A DNA stretch of 26,327 bases from CAYXUW01 sp964468375 (GCA_964468375.1 CAYXUW010000011.1:1-26327); one strand, 5' to 3'; shown: positions 7,022-15,104, counted from the stretch's first letter. Made by a program: numbers and translations. Notes: generated by a model not told the origin, from the sequence alone.

Positions 7022-8560
7022 TTATTTTTGTTCCATTTCGGCTTTTTCGTCCTCGGTGTATGAGATTCTCGGGCCGGGGAAATCGGTCGCACCGAGCCGT
7101 TCCATCTCGTTCTGTGAAAGGGTCTGCTCGACGACAATTCTCGGCGTTATGAAAATAAGCAGCTCGTTAGTTTCCACCGATTCGCTCGTCTCCGAGAAAA
7201 GCTGTCCGATAAGCGGCATATCGCCGAAGAACGGAATCTTGCTGACGTCCTGTGAGACTTCTCTCTTTCGCAGTCCGCCGAGGACGACGGTCTGGCCGTC
7301 CTTTACGAGGGCCTTGGTGTCTATTTCGCGGGTGTCAATAGTCGGCACTGAGCGGACTCCGGCGCCCGGGACTATATCGCCGAGCTCTGAGACGACGCTG
7401 AACGACGGCATTATGTGCAGGCGTATCATTCCTTCCCTCGTGATATGGGGAGTAACCTGAAGCTCAACGCCGACCTCTTTAAATTCGGTGGAGGTCAATG
7501 AGCCGCCCTCGGATGTATCGCTTTGCTCGGTGTATGGGATTTCGCTTACGATTTTGAATTCGGCGGTCTCGTTATCGAGGACGAGGATTCGGGGGTTCGC
7601 AAGCAGTTTTGCGCCGACCTGGGTTCGCAGGATGTTGAGCGCGATATCCAAATTAATCGTATCGAGGAGACCAACGCGTATAGTGCCGGCGGTATCGGCA
7701 TCGAACGAGCCGCCTACGAAGGGGTTGCTTTTTCTATACAGGTAACTGCTTGCTGTGCCGCTTGAAGTAGCCGGCAGTCCGGCGTCGTTATCCTGCCAAG
7801 CAGTATTGGTTTCTTTGGTGGTGGTATCTGTGGTGCGGACGCCCGTGGCCGTGGTGGTGACTTCGTCGACGTCAATGGTGGTTATGGGGTTGTTTCTTCC
7901 AAGGCTCCAATCGGCGCCGATGTCGAATCCCTCGGTGTCGGTTACGTCGTAGATTCTCACCTCTACGAGGACCTGCTGCATCAGCCGGTCGATTTCCTCG
8001 ACAAAGCTGTCGATAACCCTGATGTTGCTTTCGAAATCGACAACAAGCAGATTGCTCGTGCTGGGGTTGGCGGAGATGTTGCCGCTTTTCGAAATAAACT
8101 TGTTCAATGTTTTCTCGACCTCGTCAATATCAGCGTAAACAATGCGATAGCTTCTGCTGACGAGATTTTCCGTGACAATTTCTTTTTGGGGCACGGCATT
8201 TTTTATTCTTGCGAGGGCCTGCTCGGTATCGTAGATGATTAAGGTGTTGCTCCTGCTATCGACGGAGACGTTGCCGTAGGGAGAGAGCATGCCTTCAATT
8301 ACATTTTTGAAGCTTTCGGCGCTTAGAGACTTGAGTGGTATGGTTTCGAGGAACAAGTCCGGCTGTTCTTCGTCCCATGTTCGGGGTTTACTCTTTGCTG
8401 CGGCTTTCTCGGTACTCAGGAAATTTGCAAATGGGTTATCCCTGCCGACCGCCAATTTTCCGTTTTGTCCAGCTCCCATCGTCCAAGCTTGCGCCCAAGC
8501 GCTGCAAAGAGCGACGGTCAAAATACAGAAAGCTGTTTTTATTGACCGGAGCTTATTCAT
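7022..8560 (-). CDS. gspD: Secretin of the T2SS/T4P-like system (GspD/PilQ family)
   Basis: Outer-membrane channel subunit of 512 residues. The start is the ATG at 8558-8560, preceded by GGAGGAG at the end of the pilO-like gene and overlapping its TGA as ATGA; longer in-frame starts have no such support. A signal peptide (TAFCILTVALCSAWAQA) is followed by two secretin N-type domains. The first runs from PLKSLSAESFKNVIEGML to NTLIIYDTEQALARIKN; the second from YRIVYADIDEVEKTLNKFIS to NLLVVDFESNIRVIDSFV. Then comes VEEIDRLMQQVLVEVRIYDV, a Thr-rich linker, and the secretin barrel domain with GAKLLANPRILVLDNETAEF, VGVELQVTPHI, VPTIDTREIDTKALVKDGQT and KIPFFGDMPLIGQLFS, ending in LLIFITPRIV. The barrel signature resembles PilQ as much as GspD. 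It is shorter than E. coli-type GspD and ends the operon rather than starting it. Confidence 0.93.
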   Translation of the reverse strand: MNKLRSIKTAFCILTVALCSAWAQAWTMGAGQNGKLAVGRDNPFANFLSTEKAAAKSKPRTWDEEQPDLFLETIPLKSLSAESFKNVIEGMLSPYGNVSVDSRSNTLIIYDTEQALARIKNAVPQKEIVTENLVSRSYRIVYADIDEVEKTLNKFISKSGNISANPSTSNLLVVDFESNIRVIDSFVEEIDRLMQQVLVEVRIYDVTDTEGFDIGADWSLGRNNPITTIDVDEVTTTATGVRTTDTTTKETNTAWQDNDAGLPATSSGTASSYLYRKSNPFVGGSFDADTAGTIRVGLLDTINLDIALNILRTQVGAKLLANPRILVLDNETAEFKIVSEIPYTEQSDTSEGGSLTSTEFKEVGVELQVTPHITREGMIRLHIMPSFSVVSELGDIVPGAGVRSVPTIDTREIDTKALVKDGQTVVLGGLRKREVSQDVSKIPFFGDMPLIGQLFSETSESVETNELLIFITPRIVVEQTLSQNEMERLGATDFPGPRISYTEDEKAEMEQK

Positions 8561-9153
8561 AAAACGGGCTCCTCCTCGGCGGTATAAACTATAATGGTCA
8601 TATCGCATTTAAGCAAATCGGACTTGGAGTCAACAATCTCTATTCTGAACGAATCCATCCAAATTCTTTTTGCACGGTTTTGCAGTTTTTCCACCAGCCG
8701 TATTATATCGTCATATTGACCCGAGACGGTCAGCGTTGCACTGTTGGCAACGATGCTCGAGGCGCGTTCGGGGCGACTCCGCTTATTATCGGATGGTTCT
8801 CTGGTAGCAAGATTAAGCGACTTAACCGTACAGCCGGTTTCCTCGGCGAGGTCCTGTAAACTGCTGAAGAACGCTTTGGCCTCATCAGGTGTGGAGAGGG
8901 CACCGCGGACTTCGGCGAGCTGGGCGTACAATTTCTCCAGCTTTTTCGTTTTGGCTTTGATTTCACGGACGGCGATTTCGTTTTTCTTCTCGGCTTTACC
9001 TACAACCGCCGCGTACTGCTGTGCGGCGTGTAAATGGTTAATGTGCGGATTAACTATCCAATTATACATTGCTATTGCCGCTATTATAATAAGCGCACCA
9101 AAAATGGTGTTTCTTGTTGAGCTATTCAAATTAGTAATATTATCAATCAACAT
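8557..9153 (-). CDS. pilO: PilO/GspM-like inner-membrane assembly protein
   Basis: A 198-residue bitopic protein. A short cytoplasmic N-terminus is followed by one membrane helix (NTIFGALIIIAAIAMYNWIV), a periplasmic coiled coil (about residues 45-85, rich in K, E, A and L) and a C-terminal ferredoxin-like region that includes TLTVSGQYDDIIRLVEKLQ and ends VDSKSDLLKCDMTIIVYTAEE. This layout is that of PilO, the partner of PilN, or of GspM, the partner of GspL. Its position directly after the PilM-PilN fusion and before the secretin confirms the role as a link in the inner-membrane platform. The start is two bases after the upstream stop and the end overlaps the secretin start by four bases, so translation is coupled on both sides. 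No PilP-like lipoprotein gene lies between it and the secretin. Confidence 0.88.
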   Translation of the reverse strand: MLIDNITNLNSSTRNTIFGALIIIAAIAMYNWIVNPHINHLHAAQQYAAVVGKAEKKNEIAVREIKAKTKKLEKLYAQLAEVRGALSTPDEAKAFFSSLQDLAEETGCTVKSLNLATREPSDNKRSRPERASSIVANSATLTVSGQYDDIIRLVEKLQNRAKRIWMDSFRIEIVDSKSDLLKCDMTIIVYTAEEEPVL

Positions 9154-9155
9154 TT

Positions 9156-10811
9156 TTATTTCTCTTTTTCCGGAGCCAGTGCACAGCGGATTTCATATTT
9201 TATAAATCCCTTGTCGTCTATACTCGTCTCAGCGATAGCAGCCGAGATTATGTGTTCTGAGCTGTTAAGCATATCTGCGAACAAGTAAACCGCCTCGTTC
9301 GACAAGGCCAGACCTCTGAGGGTCATCCCTGAATTTGTTACACCTGACAGGGTAGTTATACGCACAATTTTGGGTATCTTTTCTGCGATGTCATTCAGCA
9401 GTGCGGGCCAGTCCGTGTCACGATGTGAGCCCAATACGCCGTTTATCTGGTCAAGCTTACTACTTACGGCTTTGATTTGTTTGTTCAGGGCTTCCTGTTC
9501 TCTGACCAGAGTGTTGGTGTCGCCGGACAAACTGGCCTTCTTTCGGCTAATGCTTTCATTTATTTCATTAACCTTCCAATTCGGCCAGGTAGTAGCCAGC
9601 GCCATAAGCAGGAACAGAGCGGCTATGATATTAGCAGTTACTAAAAGCGCTCTTTGGGTATTTCTAAGCCGAACCACCTGCTGGGGGAGGAGGTTTACAC
9701 CCAACTTATGAGCGTCCTTATCCAAGAGCTTCATAGCCAAGCCGATTGCCACCGGTGAAGGTTTGCCGGTCTGTTTAGAATCAGCGTCTTCGCCGGATTT
9801 AGCAACAACGGCAGTGCGGCAGACGTCTTCACCGGTCAGCAACTGCATATCCGTGCTCGCGACTCTGGCTTTAAGAGCTTCCTGTGCGCCGGCAGGCAAC
9901 TGTTTGGAATCTGTGACAACAACGGTCTCCCATTTTCCAGAGCTGTCAGTCGCCTCAACATCGTAAAACTGAATAACCATATTTATCTGGTCGACGAGCC
10001 ACTGACAGAGCTCGTCAGGTTCTGTTTTATCTTTGTCAACATTTTTCGTTCTGACAAAGTCTATAGTTTGTTTTCTGAAGACGCAGAGAGTTAAAACATC
10101 TTCCTGCAGTATCACGATAAGGACGTTACAGTCGAATTTTCCTGCGATTTTGTCGGCGTATAGCGCTCTGGCGTAAGCAAGGACGGGCGGCTCAATCGCT
10201 TCAACGGCGAGGCCGGCCTGATTGCAAACGCTGACAATATCAGCTATCTTCCTTTCATCGGCGGCGGCAACAAGAAGGCGGCTTGCAAGGTTTTTTTCCG
10301 AAGCAGCTCTTCCGACTCCGGTGAAATCGAAGGCGATTTTGTTACCGGGAAGGACGGCGAAGTGCTTTACCTGGTCCTGAATAAACTGGCCTATATTGCT
10401 AGGAATCTGTTTCGGGACGCCCATAATCTGGACGATGACCGGTTTTGTAAATAGGGACACAGCGGCCTGTGTTGTGCGTATTCTATTTGAGTTTTTCAGT
10501 TCTTTTATCGCATTGGCCAAAGCGGCGGCGTCTCTGATGCCGCCATTTCCCATCGCACCTTCGGGGACAGGGGCGGAGGCATATTTGAGCAGCTCGGGGC
10601 CGTTTTTGCCTTTTTTGACGAGGGCGAGGTCTATTTGTTTATTGGAGATATCTATTCCAAGAGCGGTTTGGGTTCCGAGGGTTTTTACCGGGGCGAACCA
10701 ACCGGGCGAAACGCTGCCGGTCTTTAGCATTTCCAGCGCACTTCTTACGCTGAGCATTTTCAGTGCTCTTTTTGGTTTGAGCGCTTCCAATGGAGTTTTC
10801 ACGCCGTTCAT
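9156..10811 (-). CDS. pilM: PilM-PilN fusion (GspL-like platform protein)
   Basis: A 551-residue protein joining two functions. Residues 1-45 are a basic extension without recognised motif. Residues 48-360 are an actin-like PilM/GspL cytoplasmic domain: ALGIDISNKQIDLALVKKG is the phosphate-1-like strand pair, followed by IGQFIQDQVKHFAVLPGNKI, a RLLVAAADERKIADIVSVCN segment and AIEPPVLAYARAL. Residues 365-551 are PilN-like. GVNLLPQQVVRLRN matches the conserved PilN N-terminal NLLP motif that binds PilM; ALLVTANIIAALFLLMALA is a membrane helix; a coiled coil (ALNKQIKAVSSKLDQINGVL) and a periplasmic domain follow. Having the NLLP peptide and the PilM groove in one chain would fix an interaction that is intermolecular in standard type IV pili. 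The ATG shares one base with the upstream stop (TAATG). Confidence 0.9.
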   Translation of the reverse strand: MNGVKTPLEALKPKRALKMLSVRSALEMLKTGSVSPGWFAPVKTLGTQTALGIDISNKQIDLALVKKGKNGPELLKYASAPVPEGAMGNGGIRDAAALANAIKELKNSNRIRTTQAAVSLFTKPVIVQIMGVPKQIPSNIGQFIQDQVKHFAVLPGNKIAFDFTGVGRAASEKNLASRLLVAAADERKIADIVSVCNQAGLAVEAIEPPVLAYARALYADKIAGKFDCNVLIVILQEDVLTLCVFRKQTIDFVRTKNVDKDKTEPDELCQWLVDQINMVIQFYDVEATDSSGKWETVVVTDSKQLPAGAQEALKARVASTDMQLLTGEDVCRTAVVAKSGEDADSKQTGKPSPVAIGLAMKLLDKDAHKLGVNLLPQQVVRLRNTQRALLVTANIIAALFLLMALATTWPNWKVNEINESISRKKASLSGDTNTLVREQEALNKQIKAVSSKLDQINGVLGSHRDTDWPALLNDIAEKIPKIVRITTLSGVTNSGMTLRGLALSNEAVYLFADMLNSSEHIISAAIAETSIDDKGFIKYEIRCALAPEKEK

Positions 10812-11212
10812 TATTCGTTTACCCTCAAATTATCAATTCTGACTACGTAGGGACTGGTTGTTCCTATTGTTATGTCGGCCTCGACCCTGGCGGTAAAGCC
10901 CTGCTCGCTTACACCCGTGGCGGTAAGCAGTAAATCTGAGACGGCGGAGGCCCCGGCGGTTACAGCGTAGGTGCCACCGTTGAAGCCCATGGTACCGATA
11001 TTGGGGTCGGAGCCGGCGCGAATTCTGGAGAGAGAGTCGTTGAGCCCCGCTTCGGCGGTAGCCAAGGCGTGGACGGCGTTGACCTGATTCTGCATAAGCT
11101 GGATGTCCTCGGTGTGCATCTGTAGTATGCCGATGGTGACCGCAGAGAGCAACGCTATGGCGAACACCACTATCAACAAAACCGAGCCGTTATTTTTTAG
11201 TAATTTTTTCAT
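10811..11212 (-). CDS. gspK: GspK/PilX-like minor pseudopilin
   Basis: A short protein of 133 residues with a type III-like leader: MKKLLKNNG then SVLLIVVFAIALLSAVTIGI. The +5 position of the hydrophobic helix is Ile rather than Glu. Absence of Glu5 is a known feature of GspK-class tip pseudopilins. After the helix, an AHALATAEAGLNDSLSRI segment matches the PilX/GspK pattern of a helix ending in A-AEAGL. The C-terminal half is a small strand-rich domain. It is much shorter than classical GspK (about 300 residues), lacking the large inserted domain. It follows the J-position gene by six bases and overlaps the PilM-PilN start by one base, consistent with a J-K tip pair. Its ribosome-binding site is not obvious. 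Confidence 0.8.
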   Translation of the reverse strand: MKKLLKNNGSVLLIVVFAIALLSAVTIGILQMHTEDIQLMQNQVNAVHALATAEAGLNDSLSRIRAGSDPNIGTMGFNGGTYAVTAGASAVSDLLLTATGVSEQGFTARVEADITIGTTSPYVVRIDNLRVNE

Positions 11213-11218
11213 AAATTC

Positions 11219-13534
11219 TTACGGATATATAGCGTCACTGCAATCTTCGCTACTTTGGTCAGCCGGGGCTATCGCTACAGTTAACATTTGAGAAGCGTTC
11301 GAGGAGGTAAGAGCAAAGTTTTCTGTTCCACTATCTCCGGCGGTCGACTGCTTGAGGTAACCGGCGCCTCCGGAGACCATACCAGTGCCTGGAACGGTTA
11401 TCGAGACATCATCTATCCAAATGTTCTCCCGCCAGTTATTCATAGAAGCCACAAATGCGATACGGAAGTTAGAATGCAGGTATTGGGCGTCGGTGATTAC
11501 TTCTTGGTACTGCAGCCACTGGTCTTCTGCGGCAGTGCCGAAATCGTCATAGTTATCGTAGTTACTGCCATCGTACAGATACAAATAAATATCGCCGCTC
11601 TCAGTATCGTCTAACTGATACCAGAAATCAATTGTGAATTCGCTGTAAGAGCTCGTGTCGATAGGGTCAGAGATTATATAGTAATCACCATCGTCAGCAT
11701 GTGCCGAATAGGTTCCGGAATGAGTTTGGGCGGTCGTTATGTCCCAACTAGTCCCGCTGCTTCGTGTCCATTGGCCGAATCCTCCGCTCTCAAAACCATC
11801 CGAGAACAATGTAGCGCCGCTGGAGCCGCTATCGGTCATTGTAATTGTCGTGCCGGTAAGTCCGGTGACACCTTCGGTGATATCGTCGTTGTCGAATGCT
11901 CCCAAGCGAAGAATCAGGCAATTGTTGACTGTCGTGGTTACAGCTGGACTGATGGGCGTGCTGCTGGACTGGCCGAAGATCGAGTAGGCGTTAATAGGAT
12001 TTGCGGGGTCGTGACCGGTAAAGTGCATTATCCAGCCGTAAGCTTTTTGCCCACCTGTCCAGATGAACCGGTAGCTGTTTGGCTCCGAAGCATTTGCAAG
12101 TTTATACCAGGCACCAAGCGTTACCTGGTTGCTGTAATCGTAGACGACTCCGACCCAGCTTCCGCCCACAGGCGCCAGCGATGTTGAGGTATCTCCGTCT
12201 GTGGCAACTGCGGCGATAAGCAGGTCGCCCTCATTTGTATCAGGCATTGAGATTGTGATTGACGTATCGTCGGAACTGACTTTTGCCTCGGTGAAATCTA
12301 CGAATTCGAGAGTCTCGGCGAGCTGTGCGATTTCATTTGCATCCAGCGCCCGGTCGTAAATACGCACATCATCCATATCGCCGTTGAAGTAGTTGTTCGG
12401 ACCTTTATTGCCATCAAAGGATGATGCCTCTGAACCGACTGAAAGGAAGCCGTAGCGAACATTTCCTCTTCCGAAGGTGCTGTTACCGTAAGCTGGGGCT
12501 TCCGGATTTCCGTCGATATAGATAATCAGTGTTCCATTGTCGAATACCCCCGCTACATGGTGCCATTGACCATCATCAACACGGGTAGTGCTGCCGGAAT
12601 CTACCTGGCCGCCACCTCCGCTTGTTCGGACATCCCAGCCCACCTGGCCCGTGCCGCCGCCGTTTCCGTTAATCTCCAATCGCCAATATTCGTTGCGGTC
12701 GTAAGAAGCAATTATCTGGTCACTACCATCCGTGGTGCGAATCCAGGCGGTAACGGTAACTTCCGGATACGAACTGCCATCGTAGTAGAAATTCTGAATG
12801 GCCATATAGTCGTTGCTACCGTCGAAACCAAGGGCGCCTTCGATTATTCCATCGGTCCATTCGGTACCGGCCATATTGCTTAAAGTGCCGTCATTGTCGT
12901 TGAGGCTGCTGTCATTTGCGTTTAAGCCGGAAGTTTCATCCAGCTTCCACCAAGCGACGAGATTGGGGTCACATTCGGAAGAAGCTTCGTCATTGGTGCG
13001 AAGGTAGGCGGCCGCGGTGAAGATTTTATTGCGGTCGGCTGAGAGGGAGTTGATTAGGGTTGTCTGCACCTCGACATAACGAATGTCATTTATGTCCGCT
13101 GTGGTTATATCGAGCGGCGTATCCAAATCGCAGGCGTCGTAGCAGGTAAACTGCAGGTCATTAACGGGTCCCGCGAGGTCGTAAAGGACTCCATCAGCAA
13201 GGCCGAATTCAACAAAGCTGGTGGTGCTGTTGACATCGTATCTGAAATTGTTGCCGTCGTTGTCCTGGAATTCTATGAAGCCGTCGAGTTCTGTGGACTC
13301 GCTTACGTCGTTTATTCTGACGGCCTTTGCAAGGTTTCGGCTGATATGGTCGATGAGGACTCTGCCATTTTGAATTACGTCGGCACCTTCCCGCCTAGAA
13401 TCCCAGCCGTTTTTGATAGCCCTGAACTGGGGCAGGACTGCCGCAAAGATGATAGTAATTATAGCCAAAGCGATAACCACCTCCAAAATGGTTAGAGCAG
13501 AACACCTGCGAAATTTTCCATTTCGATACTGCAT
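11219..13534 (-). CDS. gspJ: Giant GspJ/PilW-position prepilin with LamG and beta-sandwich domains
   Basis: A prepilin of 771 residues from the ATG at 13532-13534; an in-frame ATG at 13579 would give 786. The shorter start is preferred because its 13-residue leader (MQYRNGKFRRCSA) matches the 13-residue leader of the neighbouring PilV-like prepilin; neither start has a strong ribosome-binding site. The leader precedes LTILEVVIALAIITIIF, with Glu at +5 and Ala at -1. Residues 14-185 are a GspJ/PilW-like pilin fold. Residues 192-403 are a LamG/concanavalin-type jellyroll: LVAWWKLDETSG, GALGFDGSNDYM, VTAWIRT, DGQWHHVAGVFD, YIDGNPEAP and MDDVRIYDRALDANEI. Residues 406-560 plus the C-terminal tail (about 716-771) form a second sandwich (GDLLIAAVATDG, ending MLTVAIAP), interrupted by a MAM/jellyroll-like segment at 575-713 (FSDGFESGGFGQW to NIWIDDVSIT). 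Usual family members have about 200 residues. A binding role at the pseudopilus tip is inferred. Confidence 0.87.
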   Translation of the reverse strand: MQYRNGKFRRCSALTILEVVIALAIITIIFAAVLPQFRAIKNGWDSRREGADVIQNGRVLIDHISRNLAKAVRINDVSESTELDGFIEFQDNDGNNFRYDVNSTTSFVEFGLADGVLYDLAGPVNDLQFTCYDACDLDTPLDITTADINDIRYVEVQTTLINSLSADRNKIFTAAAYLRTNDEASSECDPNLVAWWKLDETSGLNANDSSLNDNDGTLSNMAGTEWTDGIIEGALGFDGSNDYMAIQNFYYDGSSYPEVTVTAWIRTTDGSDQIIASYDRNEYWRLEINGNGGGTGQVGWDVRTSGGGGQVDSGSTTRVDDGQWHHVAGVFDNGTLIIYIDGNPEAPAYGNSTFGRGNVRYGFLSVGSEASSFDGNKGPNNYFNGDMDDVRIYDRALDANEIAQLAETLEFVDFTEAKVSSDDTSITISMPDTNEGDLLIAAVATDGDTSTSLAPVGGSWVGVVYDYSNQVTLGAWYKLANASEPNSYRFIWTGGQKAYGWIMHFTGHDPANPINAYSIFGQSSSTPISPAVTTTVNNCLILRLGAFDNDDITEGVTGLTGTTITMTDSGSSGATLFSDGFESGGFGQWTRSSGTSWDITTAQTHSGTYSAHADDGDYYIISDPIDTSSYSEFTIDFWYQLDDTESGDIYLYLYDGSNYDNYDDFGTAAEDQWLQYQEVITDAQYLHSNFRIAFVASMNNWRENIWIDDVSITVPGTGMVSGGAGYLKQSTAGDSGTENFALTSSNASQMLTVAIAPADQSSEDCSDAIYP

Positions 13535-13637
13535 TTTTTCATAGCACACTTTCTTCGCCGTTTTTGATATTTTCGGCATAAAACGAAGCAGCCGTTATGC
13601 AAGTTTTGAGTTATCAACCATTAAAACGAAGGCAGAA

Positions 13638-13683
13638 AAAAACACCGAAAACTCAATTTTCTTAGGTTTCGAGGCGTGTTTTT
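13638..13683 (-). terminator. Imperfect hairpin with T-run between the I and J genes
   Basis: AAAAACACC (13638-13646) pairs with GG..TGTTTTT (13673-13683) around a two-base bulge, with an internal GAAA/TTTC pairing. The minus strand continues as seven T residues (13642-13636) after the stem, the form of a partial intrinsic terminator. The plus strand also has five T. It lies in the 224-base gap after the PilV-like gene and would separate the J-K-L-M-D genes from the pilin genes upstream. Confidence 0.45.
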
Positions 13684-13758
13684 ATCAGACGTCGGCGGTT
13701 AAAATGAGAAAAGAATATTCAGGCAGGAGGTAATGTCCTATAAGTTTTGAGGGTCGGG

Positions 13759-14175
13759 CTAGTCTGTCCATCTTCTGGCGAGAAGCGTCATCAGGGTTAT
13801 GTCGACTTCGTCGGACGAGAGAGTAGAGTTGTCATCGGAGTCAAAGCCGACGGAGACAGTTATTGTTTTCAGGGGGTCGCCGGAATCGTCTGTTACATTA
13901 CAGAGGTATGAACCATCAAGAGAGGTGTTGGCTTCTGCAAATGAGCTTCCGCCGTTGGTGTAATCGTAGATTGAACGTGCTTTAATATTGTCAAGCTTGG
14001 CCTGAGCAAGGACGAGACTACGGCTTTTGTGCTCGATTCTTATACCGTCGGAATGAACCACGGTCAGGGCCTTCAGTATGGGGACCATAGCAATAATAAG
14101 TAATGCGGAAGCCATAACGACTTCGATGATAGACAGTCCTGCACAACGTTTTGCGTTTTTTAGTTTTCGGTGCAT
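13759..14175 (-). CDS. gspI: GspI/PilV-like minor pseudopilin
   Basis: A 138-residue prepilin. The leader MHRKLKNAKRCAG ends in the usual Gly and is followed by LSIIEVVMASALLIIAMVPI with Glu at +5. The Met-Ala after the Glu and the following segment from HKSRSLVLAQAKLDNIKAR match the GspI/PilV signature, in which a LA-AKLD-I helix end follows the membrane part. The C-terminal domain is small and strand-rich (TITVSVGFDS, EVDITLMTLLARR). GspI is known to nucleate the tip complex with GspJ and GspK, and the next two genes are J-like and K-like, so the order supports the call. The start overlaps the end of the GspH-like gene by 16 bases. A hairpin with T-run follows downstream. Confidence 0.85.
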   Translation of the reverse strand: MHRKLKNAKRCAGLSIIEVVMASALLIIAMVPILKALTVVHSDGIRIEHKSRSLVLAQAKLDNIKARSIYDYTNGGSSFAEANTSLDGSYLCNVTDDSGDPLKTITVSVGFDSDDNSTLSSDEVDITLMTLLARRWTD

Positions 14176-14612
14176 TTTACCGTGCCTGTCGCTGAAGTTA
14201 TGCTGATTGTAAATTCTTTTTCATCCGCGGAGATTTTGAGCTGGGTGTCACTGCCGGTTTTCAAATTTCCCAGCGTTCCGAATTGAAATGATGTCCCGCC
14301 GGAGCAGGAGATTTTCGAATCGACGGTAAACTTGCTGTTTGAGACAGTGGTTCCGTCGCTGAGGTCCACTATTTCGAAGGTTGAGCCAGTTCTGTTTAAC
14401 TCAAAGCCATCGGTGTTTGTCGCGGCGCTGGTAATGGCAAGCTGGCGTGCTCTGCGGAGATCGGTTACGATTTTTCTTGCGATTGTGTCGGCTTGTTTTC
14501 GATATAAAGCTGCAAATCTAAGCCGCGGTATCGCTATAAAGGCCATTGCGCCCAGAATAGCGACGACTATAATCAGTTCGACGAGCGTGTGAGCATTTCT
14601 TTTTTTCGTCAT
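14160..14612 (-). CDS. gspH: GspH/FimT-like minor pseudopilin
   Basis: A 150-residue prepilin with a seven-residue leader MTKKRNA and mature start HTLVELIIVVAILGAMAFIAIP. Glu is at +5, but Ala replaces the usual Gly at -1. The segment KIVTDLRRARQLAITSAATN is the GspH/FimT hallmark (a helix with LRRARQLAI just after the membrane part), and the rest is a beta domain (FELNRTGSTFEIV, TISITSATGTVKCTEN). It lies 30 bases after the second G-like pilin gene and overlaps the PilV-like gene, so it belongs to the same transcript. Its role would be as a minor subunit linking the tip complex to the G filament. Confidence 0.87.
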   Translation of the reverse strand: MTKKRNAHTLVELIIVVAILGAMAFIAIPRLRFAALYRKQADTIARKIVTDLRRARQLAITSAATNTDGFELNRTGSTFEIVDLSDGTTVSNSKFTVDSKISCSGGTSFQFGTLGNLKTGSDTQLKISADEKEFTISITSATGTVKCTEN

Positions 14613-14642
14613 AATGCAGTTTCACTATGGACAAACTCCTGA

Positions 14643-14969
14643 TTAGCGGCCGTGGATGGTGCAGGATGCGCGGTGATTACCATTAATCGAATATATTCCG
14701 CCAGCCGGACAGACGGGAGCGCCTTTAGGGAAATAGTTCGGGTCGTTTATTATGTCTTTCAGGGTAACCGGCCAAGAATCGTTTTCGGAATAATACACTT
14801 CTATCTGCGTGTTAATCATATCTATGTTAGTTTGGCAGGCCCTGATTCTGGCAACACGGGAGTTTCGAGACATCCTCGGAAAGGTAACCACAGCTAAGGT
14901 TACCACGATTACAGTCATTACGATTGCAATCGTTTCGACGTGTGTATAGGCGCTGCTGTTCTTGTTCAT
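14643..14969 (-). CDS. Second GspG-like pseudopilin (divergent paralog)
   Basis: A 108-residue prepilin clearly paralogous to the gene 135 bases upstream. Shared blocks are RAC-TNI--NTQIE-YYSE, WP-TL, YFP-G-P-CP--G-YS and HR-SC--HG. The N-terminus differs: the leader MNKNSSA is followed by YTHVETIAIVMTVIVV. This has Glu at +5, Ala instead of Gly at -1, and a less conserved helix in place of the classic LTLIELLVVV. Three Cys residues (one in RAC-TNI, two near the C-terminus) are kept in both copies. Because a terminator lies between the two genes and this one is followed by H and I, it is likely a low-level minor subunit that joins the major filament to the tip. Decay to a non-functional copy is less likely, as the frame and the conserved residues are intact. 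Confidence 0.82.
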   Translation of the reverse strand: MNKNSSAYTHVETIAIVMTVIVVTLAVVTFPRMSRNSRVARIRACQTNIDMINTQIEVYYSENDSWPVTLKDIINDPNYFPKGAPVCPAGGIYSINGNHRASCTIHGR

Positions 14970-14992
14970 ATCTCAACTCGCAACGGATAAGG

Positions 14993-15020
14993 AAAAAAGG
15001 AACCGCTAAAGGCAGTTCCT
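14993..15020 (-). terminator. Intrinsic terminator after the major pseudopilin gene
   Basis: On the minus strand AGGAACTGC pairs with GCGGTTCCT (nine pairs including one T-G) around a CTTTA loop, followed directly by a run of T (14998-14993). It lies 85 bases after the stop of the first pilin gene and 24 bases before the next pilin start. It should cut readthrough and give a short, abundant pilin mRNA. Confidence 0.9.
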
Positions 15021-15104
15021 CTGTACTACTGTTTATTTATGTAGAATATATGCAAACTATCCAATTTTTTTGGTCTTCTACACCTCGTATACGTGTTTCT
15101 TCGG

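Noticed and set aside
7022..8608. Longer secretin start at 8608
   Set aside because: It would add 16 residues of charged sequence before the signal peptide; the ATG at 8560 has GGAGGAG and an ATGA overlap with the upstream gene.
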